From an uncultured Eubacteriales bacterium (GTDB lineage Bacteria > Bacillota > Clostridia > Oscillospirales > CAG-272), in assembly GCA_934394585.1 (NCBI GenBank), contig CAKRQU010000005.1, forward strand, positions 16,507-80,506: a stretch of 64,000 bases of DNA, in the 5' to 3' direction. The position numbers and the translations under genes were made by a program. The notes under the pieces are model-generated. The model was not told where the DNA came from. It ran no database searches and saw nothing but the letters and a program-made list of their open reading frames with translations. This document shows positions 34,624 through 42,876 of the stretch, piece by piece. Numbering within the stretch: the stretch's first letter is position 1; each line of letters begins with the position of its first letter.

Positions 34624-34754
34624 TGCGTTTTTCTCCGTTCTATGAAAATAAGCAAATTACAATATTATTATACTGCTGTTTCGCGATTTTTCAATACAAA
34701 TCGGAAAATCAATCGGTTTGCGGCGGATTTTTTATTGTTTTTTCCCAAAAGGTA

Positions 34755-34783
34755 TTGACAAAGTCGGTTTTTGGTTTTATAAT
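34755..34783 (+). promoter_or_regulatory. Perfect sigma-A promoter of the cysK operon
   Basis: TTGACA (34755-34760), 17 bp, TATAAT (34778-34783). Confidence 0.9.
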
Positions 34784-34812
34784 ACCTGCATACCATGTTG
34801 GTAGGTTAATTA
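34784..34812 (+). promoter_or_regulatory. Candidate Rrf2-type operator at the cysK transcription start
   Basis: TACCATGTTGGTA (34791-34803) is a palindrome around TGT, flanked by ACCT and AGGT to give a longer dyad. It begins just after the -10 box, a repressor position. The operon's third gene encodes an Rrf2 regulator, so autoregulation is likely but inferred. Confidence 0.5.
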
Positions 34813-34842
34813 TATTTTAAAAACGAAAAGGAGATTTTTATT

Positions 34843-35775
34843 ATGTCCGCTATTTATAAAAGCGCCGATGAGCTTATCGGCAAAACTCCCCTGCTGGAGC
34901 TTACACATATCGAAAAAAAGCTGAATCTGAAGGCAAAAATCGTAGCAAAGCTGGAATATTTCAATCCCGCAGGCTCTGTAAAGGACAGAGTGGCAAAGGC
35001 GATGATAGATGATGCCGAGGCAAAGGGACTGCTCAAAAAAGGATCTGTGATAATCGAACCCACATCCGGCAATACAGGCATAGGGCTGGCTTCAGTTGCC
35101 GCCGCGAGAGGCTACAGAATTATCATAGTAATGCCGGAAACAATGTCGGTGGAGCGTCGTCAGCTGATGAAGGCTTACGGTGCGGAGCTGGTGCTTTCCG
35201 ACGGTACAAAAGGCATGAAAGGCGCCATAGCAAAGGCGGAAGAGCTGGCAAGCGAAATTCCGGACAGCTTTATCCCCGGTCAGTTTGTAAACCCCGCAAA
35301 TCCGAAAGCGCATTTTGAGCACACAGGTCCCGAAATATACGAGGATACTGACGGAAAAGTTGATTTCTTCGTAGCGGGCGTAGGTACGGGCGGCACTATA
35401 ACAGGCGTCGGAAAATATCTGAAATCCAAACTTCCCGATGTTAAAATAGTGGCTGTGGAGCCCGCTGCATCAGCCGTGCTTTCCACCGGTATTGCAGGTC
35501 CGCATAAAATACAGGGCATCGGCGCGGGCTTTGTTCCCGATGTGCTCGATACTAAAATATACGATGAAATAATCCCCGTAGCAAACGAAGATGCTTTTGC
35601 CACAGGCAAGCTGATAGGCAAAAGCGAAGGCGTACTCGTAGGTATATCATCCGGTGCCGCCGTATGGGCAGCTGTGGAAATAGCAAAGCGCCCCGAAAAC
35701 GAAGGTAAGACCATAGTGGTGCTTCTCCCCGATACGGGCGACAGATATCTTTCCACTCCCCTTTTCGCAGACTGA
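34843..35775 (+). CDS. cysK: Cysteine synthase A (O-acetylserine sulfhydrylase)
   Basis: CysK makes cysteine from O-acetylserine and sulfide with pyridoxal phosphate. The PLP lysine is K47 in AGSVKDR, the substrate loop is TSGNTGIGLA, and GVGTGGTITG binds the phosphate. The 310 residues are the normal length. AAAGGAG lies nine bases before the ATG. It is followed at seven bases by mnmA and then by an Rrf2 regulator, so cysteine supply, tRNA thiolation and an iron-sulfur/cysteine-type regulator share one transcript. No serine acetyltransferase is present nearby. Confidence 0.96.
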   Translation: MSAIYKSADELIGKTPLLELTHIEKKLNLKAKIVAKLEYFNPAGSVKDRVAKAMIDDAEAKGLLKKGSVIIEPTSGNTGIGLASVAAARGYRIIIVMPETMSVERRQLMKAYGAELVLSDGTKGMKGAIAKAEELASEIPDSFIPGQFVNPANPKAHFEHTGPEIYEDTDGKVDFFVAGVGTGGTITGVGKYLKSKLPDVKIVAVEPAASAVLSTGIAGPHKIQGIGAGFVPDVLDTKIYDEIIPVANEDAFATGKLIGKSEGVLVGISSGAAVWAAVEIAKRPENEGKTIVVLLPDTGDRYLSTPLFAD

Positions 35776-35782
35776 AAAAAGC

Positions 35783-36865
35783 ATGAAAATACTTGTTGCA
35801 ATGAGCGGCGGCGTTGATTCCAGCGTCGCTGCCAAGCTTCTTCTCGATGCGGGAAACGAATGCATCGGTTGCACAATGAAGCTCTACAATAATGAGGATG
35901 CGGGCGTACCGAGATCTCATACATGCTGTACACTGGACGATACTGAAGATGCGAGAAGCGTGGCATACAGGCTCGGCATGCCGTACTATGTTTTCAATTT
36001 TTCCCATGATTTCAAAAATAAAATAATAGACAAATTTGCCGCATGCTATTTCTGCGGGATTACGCCGAACCCATGCATCGATTGCAACAGATACATGAAA
36101 TTCGACAAGCTTTTTGACCGCGCGGAAATTCTGGATTGCGACCGCATAGCCACGGGGCACTACGCGCGAACAGAATATGAAAACGGCAGATATATTCTCA
36201 AAAAAGCGACGGATCCCGAAAAAGATCAGAGCTATGTTCTCTATTCCATGACGCAGGCTCAGCTCGCGAAAACGCTTTTTCCCCTCGGTGCGATGAACAA
36301 AAGCGAAACGAGAGAAATCGCGAGAAAAAACGGATTTATAAATTCCGATAAGCCCGACAGTCAGGATATCTGCTTTGTACCGGACGGAGATTACGCAAAA
36401 ATAGCGGAGCTTCATGCTGGTAAAAAGGCAGCCGAGGGCGATTTTGTCGATGCAAACGGGAAAATACTTGGGCGGCATAAAGGAATAATACATTATACGA
36501 TAGGCCAGCATAAATGGCTGGGGCTTTCCCTGCCGAATAAAATGTACGTCCGCCGTATCGACGCGAAAAGCAACACCGTAGTCCTCGGAAGCGAGGCGGA
36601 GCTTTATACGAAAGAAGCTTTTGCAAACGATTTCAACTGGATTTCGGGAGAGGTGCCTTCGTCGCATTTTCGCTGTACCGCCGTTACGCGCTATCATAAA
36701 CGCGAAGCCGGCGCAGAAGTTACGCCGATAGGAAAAAACGCCGTAAAAATAGTATTCGACGAGCCGCAGAAAGCCGTAGCTCCCGGGCAGGCGGCTGTTC
36801 TCTATGACGGAGATACCGTGCTCGGCGGCGGAACGATAATAAACAACGGAGAATCGGAATTATGA
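35783..36865 (+). CDS. mnmA: tRNA-specific 2-thiouridylase
   Basis: MnmA thiolates the wobble uridine 34 of Lys, Glu and Gln tRNAs. The PP-loop SGGVDSS is at 8-14. The two catalytic cysteines are in NPCIDCN and SQDICFVP, and QDQSYVL-like 'EKDQSYVLY' contacts tRNA. The 360 residues are standard. It starts seven bases behind cysK and its TGA overlaps the next ATG (ATGA). No cysteine desulfurase gene is adjacent, although one usually supplies the sulfur. Confidence 0.96.
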   Translation: MKILVAMSGGVDSSVAAKLLLDAGNECIGCTMKLYNNEDAGVPRSHTCCTLDDTEDARSVAYRLGMPYYVFNFSHDFKNKIIDKFAACYFCGITPNPCIDCNRYMKFDKLFDRAEILDCDRIATGHYARTEYENGRYILKKATDPEKDQSYVLYSMTQAQLAKTLFPLGAMNKSETREIARKNGFINSDKPDSQDICFVPDGDYAKIAELHAGKKAAEGDFVDANGKILGRHKGIIHYTIGQHKWLGLSLPNKMYVRRIDAKSNTVVLGSEAELYTKEAFANDFNWISGEVPSSHFRCTAVTRYHKREAGAEVTPIGKNAVKIVFDEPQKAVAPGQAAVLYDGDTVLGGGTIINNGESEL

Positions 36866-37287
36866 TTTCAACAAGAGGCAGATATGCCGTAAGAATAATG
36901 ATAGATCTCGCCGAACACCGCGGAAACGGATATATACCGCTTAAAGAAATAGCAAAAAGGCAGGAAATTTCTCTGAAATATATAGAAAAATTCGTACCGG
37001 AGCTTTCGCGCGCGGGTCTGGTGGAAAGCATTCACGGTAAAGGCGGCGGATACAGGCTTTGCCGCAATCCCGAGGATTACAACGTCGGCGAAATATTGCG
37101 CCTGACCGAGGGCGATATGGCGCCCGTGGCGTGCCTTTGCGACGGTGCCGAGCCGTGTCCACGCGTTTCCGAATGCAAAACTCTGCCGATGTGGCGGGAT
37201 TATTATAAAATGACGCTTGATTATTTCAGGGGCATAAAGCTTTCCGATCTTGTCGGCACGCCCACCGGCGGAGATTATGTGATATAG
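36862..37287 (+). CDS. Rrf2-family regulator with IscR-like cysteines
   Basis: This is a 141-residue winged-helix regulator (STRGRYAVRIMIDLA start, recognition helix around 28-50, wing GKGGGYRLCRNP). Three cysteines, C93, C99 and C105, have the five-residue spacing of the Fe-S ligands of IscR, and C91 adds a fourth. CymR, the Bacillus cysteine regulator of similar length, lacks this cluster. Its place behind cysK and mnmA makes control of sulfur metabolism by cluster or cysteine status likely. It overlaps mnmA by four bases, so it is co-translated and probably autoregulated through the dyad at 34791-34803. Confidence 0.88.
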   Translation: MISTRGRYAVRIMIDLAEHRGNGYIPLKEIAKRQEISLKYIEKFVPELSRAGLVESIHGKGGGYRLCRNPEDYNVGEILRLTEGDMAPVACLCDGAEPCPRVSECKTLPMWRDYYKMTLDYFRGIKLSDLVGTPTGGDYVI

Positions 37288-37314
37288 AAAAAGCGTCATA
37301 TAAAAATGCAAAAT

Positions 37315-37352
37315 AAAAACCGCAAAATCATTTTGATTTCGCGGTTTTTGTT
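37315..37352. terminator. Terminator between the Rrf2 gene and the ADP-ribosylglycohydrolase gene
   Basis: AAAAACCGC (37315-37323) pairs with GCGGTTTTT (37341-37349), extended by AAATCA/TGATTT. The preceding ATGCAAAATAAAA text is also found behind gdhA (5442-5454). Confidence 0.8.
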
Positions 37353-37364
37353 TTTATGTTATCC

Positions 37365-38486
37365 TCAGCCGTTGAGCTTTACGCATCTGTCTATGACATC
37401 ATTGAGCGAAAGCTTTTCATATCCCGTGAGATATGTGAGCACGGTATCATTGAAATGCTTGTACCAATGCTCGGGAATATTCTTTATTCCCACGCATGCG
37501 CCGACGATGCTGCCGACCGTAGCGCCTGTGCAGTCATTATCCAGACCGATAGCCACGCAGTTTCCTATGCACTTTGTATAGTCGTTTCCGCCGAGCATGA
37601 GGGCGAAAACTATAGCGCACATATTGTTTATGGTATGCACGGGGTGCATTCTGGGGAATTTGTCGTCGATGAGCTTGCGCGCACGAACATAGTTTGTTAC
37701 CTGATCTTCGCAGGAGAAAGCCCATTCGAGAGCCTGATAAAGCTCGCTTTCCGCGGGGATCTGCTTCATAGCAGCACGAACGGCATCAAGAGGAGTTTCA
37801 GCCGTGAATGCCGCAGCTACGGCAGCCGCGCAGAACATTTCGCCGTAAATACCGTTTTTGCGGTGCGTGAGGTAAGCGTCGTTATATGCCAGCTTTGCCG
37901 CGCCTACGGGATTGCCCGCCTCGGCATAACCGAACATATCGGCACGTATAGCCGCGCCTATCCATTCCACATAACCGTTGAAGTTTGCGGCGCATTCCGC
38001 TCTCGTTCCGGCGCGGAGCTGCTGAAGAGCTTCATCCTCTGCCGTGCAGGCGTAAGGAAGAATTTCGAGCCAGAGCTTTCCTGTATCGTCTACGGTATAA
38101 TTTTTGCCGTATTTTTCGAGGAGAAGCAGGTTGAGTATCGGATATGTGATATCGTCGTCCACCGGTACGGATTTCAGATTGTCGCGCAGGTATTCCGTGC
38201 GTTTGTTTACTTTGTAATGGATATGCTCCGGATCATCCGTAATTGTCCAGAAATCCTCGGGCGGATATTTCATATTGCTGTCCAGAGCGAGCGACTGCAT
38301 GCGGGACATGGCATAAAGCTCTACGGGTATACCGAGAACACAGCCTGCAAATCTGCCTATCACGGCGCCCTTCATTCTGTCATAGAGATTATCCGGCTTT
38401 ACAGCGGGGATATCTGCGCCATCGGGACGGAGCGCAAGTATTTCTTCCAGCTTGTCGGGCTGTTTTGCGTCGATGTTGTTATACAT
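37365..38486 (-). CDS. ADP-ribosylglycohydrolase family protein
   Basis: This is a 373-residue all-helical hydrolase of the DraG/ARH family, which removes ADP-ribose from proteins or small molecules using two metal ions. The metal motifs are visible: DDDITYP near the first third and GLDNDCTGATVGSIVGA near 325. The N-terminal GAVIGRFAGCVLGIPVE matches. The ATG at 38486 was chosen over a TTG at 38504 because AGGAAG stands seven bases before it. It is monocistronic. No DraT or other ADP-ribosyltransferase is in the window, so the target is unknown. Confidence 0.88.
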   Translation of the reverse strand: MYNNIDAKQPDKLEEILALRPDGADIPAVKPDNLYDRMKGAVIGRFAGCVLGIPVELYAMSRMQSLALDSNMKYPPEDFWTITDDPEHIHYKVNKRTEYLRDNLKSVPVDDDITYPILNLLLLEKYGKNYTVDDTGKLWLEILPYACTAEDEALQQLRAGTRAECAANFNGYVEWIGAAIRADMFGYAEAGNPVGAAKLAYNDAYLTHRKNGIYGEMFCAAAVAAAFTAETPLDAVRAAMKQIPAESELYQALEWAFSCEDQVTNYVRARKLIDDKFPRMHPVHTINNMCAIVFALMLGGNDYTKCIGNCVAIGLDNDCTGATVGSIVGACVGIKNIPEHWYKHFNDTVLTYLTGYEKLSLNDVIDRCVKLNG

Positions 38487-38636
38487 ATTTTTGCTTCCTT
38501 TCAAGAATAAATTTAAAGCACCTTAATTATATCAGCAAACCGAGCGAAAAGCAACTGTTTTCGCAAAAAATATATTGATTTTTCCGCTCTTTTATGTTAT
38601 CATGTCCTCGTAAAAAACGCAAACGGAGATAAAAAT

Positions 38637-39956
38637 ATGAATAATCTTTCAAACATAGCCCGTTTTGATGAGAAAAATACGGTTTTTTCTTTCGGCGCGA
38701 TATCGGATCTGCATATATATTCCGAAGATAAGGACGATATAGAAAAGCTGCGGAGCGCTGTTTCACAGCTCGTTTCGGAATCGGCAAAAACGCACCCGCT
38801 CGATGCGATAGCGATAATAGGCGATATCGCCGACAGCGGCAGAAAGGAACAGCTCGGATATTTCAGGTCTGCTTACGAAAGCGTTCTCCCCGCAGATATA
38901 AAAACACTGCTTATCACGGGAAATCACGATTACGTGATGGGCGAATGCCTGAAGCTTTCCGATTACGAAAGCTTTTTCGGCGATAAATATTTCGGTTTCG
39001 GGATAGATACGGCGGACACGGATATATTGCTCGGCGTGCGTGACTGCCTCGTGTGCGGATATCATTTTCTTTTGATGGAGCCTGCAAATTACAGCTTCAA
39101 TTCCGGATGCCCTTTCACTGAGAAAGCGATATCGTGGCTTGATACCATGCTTTCGAAGCTGACGCGTGAGGAGCCGCACAAATATATTTTCGTCGGTACG
39201 CATCCGATGATATACGACACTTGCTATGGAAGCACGCTCGACGGAGAAAGTTCTTACTGGTCTACCACGTTTCTTTCGGAAACTCTCTCGAAATATCCTC
39301 AGGTAATCACGCTCGGCGGTCATCTTCATTTTCCCGTAAACGACAGCCGCACGATAATGCAGGATAAATTCACCGCGCTCGGTTGCGGTTCCGTGCGATA
39401 TATGGCAATAGAACGCGGCGGATATGAAAATATGGCAAGCCCCACCACGATGCGCGACAGGTATTCGATATCCACGGGACTGCTCATACAGGCGGATGCC
39501 GCGGGAAATATAAGGATAATAAAAATGTTTTTCTCCGAAAACGCAACTTACGGCGAGCCGTGGGTAATACCCGCGCCGCGTGATGATCTTTCCCATCTGA
39601 TTCCGTTTTCCCGTGCGCGCGCAGATAAAAATGCCGCACCGGAGCTGCCGCAAAACGCGGTTTCCGTTTCGGCGGGCGAAAACGGCGCAAAGGAGTTTTA
39701 TTTTGCGGCCGGAAGCGATGACGAATACGTTCATCATTATACGGCGGAGCTGAAAAACGCCTCCACGGGAGAAAGCATAAAAACATATAAAATACTTTCC
39801 GATTTTTACCGCCATGCGGATTTTGCCGATATGAAAAAAAGCTATGGCGGCTATTCCCTGCCGGAGCTTGAAAAAGGAGATTATATCATCGTTCTCACCG
39901 CCATCGACGCATGGGACGCAAAAAGCGAGCCGCAGGAATATAAATTTTCGATATAA
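38637..39956 (+). CDS. Calcineurin-like metallophosphoesterase with a C-terminal beta domain
   Basis: This is a 439-residue phosphoesterase. The five metal motifs are in order: DLH (24-26), GDIAD (62-66), GNHD (95-98), GTHP and GGHLH. Residues after about 320 form a separate beta-rich domain ('YTAELKNASTGESIKTYKILSDFYRH') like those that follow such cores in glycan- or nucleotide-acting enzymes. There is no signal peptide, so it is probably cytoplasmic. The ATG follows ACGGAG. It is monocistronic with a strong terminator. The substrate is not predictable. Confidence 0.85.
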   Translation: MNNLSNIARFDEKNTVFSFGAISDLHIYSEDKDDIEKLRSAVSQLVSESAKTHPLDAIAIIGDIADSGRKEQLGYFRSAYESVLPADIKTLLITGNHDYVMGECLKLSDYESFFGDKYFGFGIDTADTDILLGVRDCLVCGYHFLLMEPANYSFNSGCPFTEKAISWLDTMLSKLTREEPHKYIFVGTHPMIYDTCYGSTLDGESSYWSTTFLSETLSKYPQVITLGGHLHFPVNDSRTIMQDKFTALGCGSVRYMAIERGGYENMASPTTMRDRYSISTGLLIQADAAGNIRIIKMFFSENATYGEPWVIPAPRDDLSHLIPFSRARADKNAAPELPQNAVSVSAGENGAKEFYFAAGSDDEYVHHYTAELKNASTGESIKTYKILSDFYRHADFADMKKSYGGYSLPELEKGDYIIVLTAIDAWDAKSEPQEYKFSI

Positions 39957-39986
39957 AAAACGGCACTCATCCGAGTGCCGTTTTTC
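39955..39986. terminator. Bidirectional terminator between the phosphoesterase gene and greA
   Basis: AAAAACGGCACTC (39956-39968) pairs with GAGTGCCGTTTTT (39973-39985) over an ATCC loop. Confidence 0.9.
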
Positions 39987-39989
39987 GTT

Positions 39990-40496
39990 TCAATAAGCGC
40001 TTATATTCAGCGATTCATCATCCTTGCCTTTTTCTATATTGCGTATCACCACGTAATATGAATAAGTCGGATTTACTTCTATCAGCACACGATCGCCGAC
40101 CTTTTTGCCAATCACGGCTTTGCCGAGCGGAGATTCCTTGCTGATATAGCCGGAAAGAGAATCCTGCCGCAGTGTGGTGACGAGCACTATATCCATTTCC
40201 TCGTCGTCCTCCTCTATATAGAGGCGTACTTTATCGAAAAGCCCCACTGTATCGGCACTTTTCGAACCGGTGGAAACTATCACTGCGGTATTTATCATCT
40301 GCTGTAAATAGTTTATTCTGCTGTTGTTGCGCGAGAGATCGCGCTTTGCCGAGCGGTATTCGAAATTTTCGCTGAGATCGCCCAGTTCACGCGCGTGGCG
40401 CAGAGCCTCCTTCAGCTTCGGCGTGAGGACGGTTTTGCGATATTCTATTTCCTCGCGCATTTTCTTTATATCAACAGCAGTCAGTTCATCATGCAT
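39990..40496 (-). CDS. greA: GreA/GreB-family transcription elongation factor
   Basis: This factor stimulates transcript cleavage by backtracked RNA polymerase. The N-terminal coiled-coil carries the tip motif GDLSENFEY with the acidic residues, and the C-terminal FKBP-like domain ends in 'VLIEVNPTYSYYVVIRNIEKG'. The 168 residues are near the normal 158, with a slightly longer acidic insert (IEEDDEEMD). It is the last gene of the mgtE-lplA-M18 peptidase-greA unit. The ATG at 40496 is preceded by GGAG at ten bases. Confidence 0.92.
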   Translation of the reverse strand: MHDELTAVDIKKMREEIEYRKTVLTPKLKEALRHARELGDLSENFEYRSAKRDLSRNNSRINYLQQMINTAVIVSTGSKSADTVGLFDKVRLYIEEDDEEMDIVLVTTLRQDSLSGYISKESPLGKAVIGKKVGDRVLIEVNPTYSYYVVIRNIEKGKDDESLNISAY

Positions 40497-40519
40497 AAAA
40501 AATCAGCTCCGTTTCGTTT

Positions 40520-41803
40520 TCACGCTTCAAAGAAAGCGCGGAAAAGCTTTACCATATAGTAAACATCGTCGCTTCCGCCGAATTCGCGCACGGAATGCAT
40601 CGCCAGCATCGGATTTCCTATATCGACTACATTAAGCCCGTATTCATAAGATATGATGGGACCTATCGTGCCGCCGCCGCGCGCATCGCTGCGGTTATTG
40701 AACTGCTGGTAAGGTATATCATTCTTTTCACAGATATTTTTGAAAAATGCCGTGCCTTTCGGCGATGTCGCATAGCTCTGTCCCGTAGCCAGCTTCAGCA
40801 CAGGACCTTTGTTGAGCTTCACGGGGAGATTCGGCTCTGCCTTGGAAAGATACGACGGATGCGAAGCATGCGCCATATCCGCGGAAAATACCGTGGATTT
40901 TGCAAATGCGCGATATTTATCCTCGGCGCTGTAGCCGAGCTTTTCGCATATTCTGTCAACTATCTGGAGAAGCGTATTCGACATGGCTCCGCGATCGGAA
41001 CGCGAGCCTATTTCCTCGTGGTCGAAAATCAGCGCTATATCATTTGTCCCTTTGTCCCCGCTCTCGCAGAGTCCGTCGATAATGCAGAAAGCAAGCGAAG
41101 CATCATCGAGTCTGGGCGCGGAAATAAATTCGTCGTCGAGCCCGACAAAGCAGCTCGGAGCCGCTTCATACAGACCGAGCTCATAGCTGAGTATATCTTC
41201 CTCCGCTACGCCGATATGATCGGCGAGAAATTTTGTAAATTTCGTTTTGCCGTCGTCGCTCTGGGCAAAAAACGGGCACATTTCAGTCTGAATATTGAAT
41301 TTTGCGCCGTTATTTACATCGTTTACCACATGAATTGCCGCGCTCGGTATCTGAACCACGGGCTTTTTTATATCCACATTCACGGCGCGGCAGCCGTCGG
41401 CATTATCCGCCTTTACATAAACCCTGCCGGCTACGCAAAGAGGTCTGTCCAGCCACCCGTGCACGATAAGACCGCCATAGCCCTCGAGAAGCAGGCGCTC
41501 ATATCCGGAATCCATCGTGGAAGGTACTGTTTTTATGCGGAATCCGGGCGAATCATGATGCGCTCCGCCTATGCGGAAACCGTCCTCGCGGGGATCGCCC
41601 GAAATGCGGAATGCCGCTATCTGCGTGCCGTTTTTCTTTATGTAATACAGCTGCCCTTTTTCAAAATCCCATTTTCCGTCTTCGCAAAGCTCCTTTGCTC
41701 CCGCCGAAACAAGCATTTTTTCCAGTGCATCCACCGACTGATACGGCATCGGCGCTTCGTCTATATATTTCAGAAGCCTTTTTGCATACTCTCTTTTTTC
41801 CAT
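40520..41803 (-). CDS. M18-family aspartyl aminopeptidase
   Basis: This is a zinc aminopeptidase that removes N-terminal acidic residues. The 427 residues match M18 enzymes. Metal motifs are visible: HHDSPGFRIK in the first third, FDHEEIGSRS in the middle (Glu pair), and DMAHASHPSY and the C-terminal ARGGGTIGPI. AAAGGAG lies eight bases before the ATG at 41803. It is the third gene in the minus-strand unit, between lplA and greA. The family name is safe; peptide preference for Asp/Glu is known from relatives. Confidence 0.93.
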   Translation of the reverse strand: MEKREYAKRLLKYIDEAPMPYQSVDALEKMLVSAGAKELCEDGKWDFEKGQLYYIKKNGTQIAAFRISGDPREDGFRIGGAHHDSPGFRIKTVPSTMDSGYERLLLEGYGGLIVHGWLDRPLCVAGRVYVKADNADGCRAVNVDIKKPVVQIPSAAIHVVNDVNNGAKFNIQTEMCPFFAQSDDGKTKFTKFLADHIGVAEEDILSYELGLYEAAPSCFVGLDDEFISAPRLDDASLAFCIIDGLCESGDKGTNDIALIFDHEEIGSRSDRGAMSNTLLQIVDRICEKLGYSAEDKYRAFAKSTVFSADMAHASHPSYLSKAEPNLPVKLNKGPVLKLATGQSYATSPKGTAFFKNICEKNDIPYQQFNNRSDARGGGTIGPIISYEYGLNVVDIGNPMLAMHSVREFGGSDDVYYMVKLFRAFFEA

Positions 41804-41831
41804 AATATACTCTCCTTTATCAAAGCGCGGA

Positions 41832-42848
41832 TCATACTATCAGCGCACATATTTCTTCGGGAAGTGCGCCGTAAATATATGAGGAAAGCGGCGCTTTTTC
41901 CAATATATTTATTATATCATCTTTTGCCGCGGTTGTCAAACAAAGCTTTTTTTCCAGTTCTTCTATCGGGCGTGTACCGAAAAAATCGCCCGAAAAGCTT
42001 ATGCTTTTTATCGCGGAAGGCTTGCCGACCTCGCGCAGAAATTCCGTATTCACGCAAACCTTGCCGAAATCAAAGCGTTTTTCTTTTTTTGATGCCTCCC
42101 CACCGATGCGCGCGCCGAAAAGCCATTCTTCCGAAGCGTATTTTTCCCGAGCGAGCCTTTTTATTTCTTCTGTTTCTTCTGCTGTGAGCATATGCGGCTC
42201 CGCGCCGTTTTTTATGAAATATTCTTCGAGATACAGCTTGAAATCCTCGGGCGTCATATCGGAAAATCCTGGCAAAAGATGGTCGCGCAGATTGGTCACG
42301 CGGCTTTTCACGCTTTTTATCCCTTTCGATTGCATTTTTTCGGGGTCTACATTCAGCGCACCCGAGAGATACGACATATCCGCAGAAAAAAGCAATGTCC
42401 CGTGGTGCATCAGTTTTGTTTTTCCGCCGTATTCGAATGCGCACGCCGCCGTGCCGGAAAATTTTCTGCCGTCCGGAACAACGAGATCGTTTCTTCCGGA
42501 AAGAGCGGCTTCTATTCCGAGTCCGGCAAGCGCATTTATCACAGGTCGGCAGAAGTGCGCAAAGTTTATGCCGTCGCCCTGCGAAGCGGGAGTGATGAAT
42601 GTGTAATTTACATTGCCGAGATCGTGAAAAACCGCGCCTCCGCCCGTCAGACGGCGGACTGTTTTTATGCCGTGAGATGCGGTGAAATCAAAATTCACCT
42701 GCTCGCGTGCATTTTGATTTTTGCCTATAATAACGGCAGGCTCATTTTGCCAGAGCATTATCACCGGCTCGCATGAGGTGCGAAGCAGATATTCTTCCGT
42801 CGCCATATTTATATACGGCTCGGTATTTGTATTTCGTATCAGAATCAT
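41832..42848 (-). CDS. lplA: Lipoate-protein ligase A
   Basis: This enzyme attaches exogenous lipoate to E2 or GcvH proteins. The 338 residues contain RRLTGGGAVFHD near 70 and the lysine-containing KFSGTA motif near 128, and the C-terminal accessory domain is present. It is second in the unit behind mgtE, 28 bases away, with AAGGAAA before the ATG. No lipoylated protein or lipoate synthase gene is in the window, so its acceptor is elsewhere. Confidence 0.93.
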   Translation of the reverse strand: MILIRNTNTEPYINMATEEYLLRTSCEPVIMLWQNEPAVIIGKNQNAREQVNFDFTASHGIKTVRRLTGGGAVFHDLGNVNYTFITPASQGDGINFAHFCRPVINALAGLGIEAALSGRNDLVVPDGRKFSGTAACAFEYGGKTKLMHHGTLLFSADMSYLSGALNVDPEKMQSKGIKSVKSRVTNLRDHLLPGFSDMTPEDFKLYLEEYFIKNGAEPHMLTAEETEEIKRLAREKYASEEWLFGARIGGEASKKEKRFDFGKVCVNTEFLREVGKPSAIKSISFSGDFFGTRPIEELEKKLCLTTAAKDDIINILEKAPLSSYIYGALPEEICALIV

Positions 42849-42876
42849 ACAGCGGTTTCCTTAAAAATCAAAATCG

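Noticed and set aside
33517..34758. 413-codon frame opposite nfnB and nfnA
   Set aside because: It crosses the junction of two well-recognised genes and has no family features.
40595..42187. 530-codon frame opposite the M18 peptidase and lplA genes
   Set aside because: It spans two real genes and their gap on the other strand, with no recognisable domain or ribosome site.
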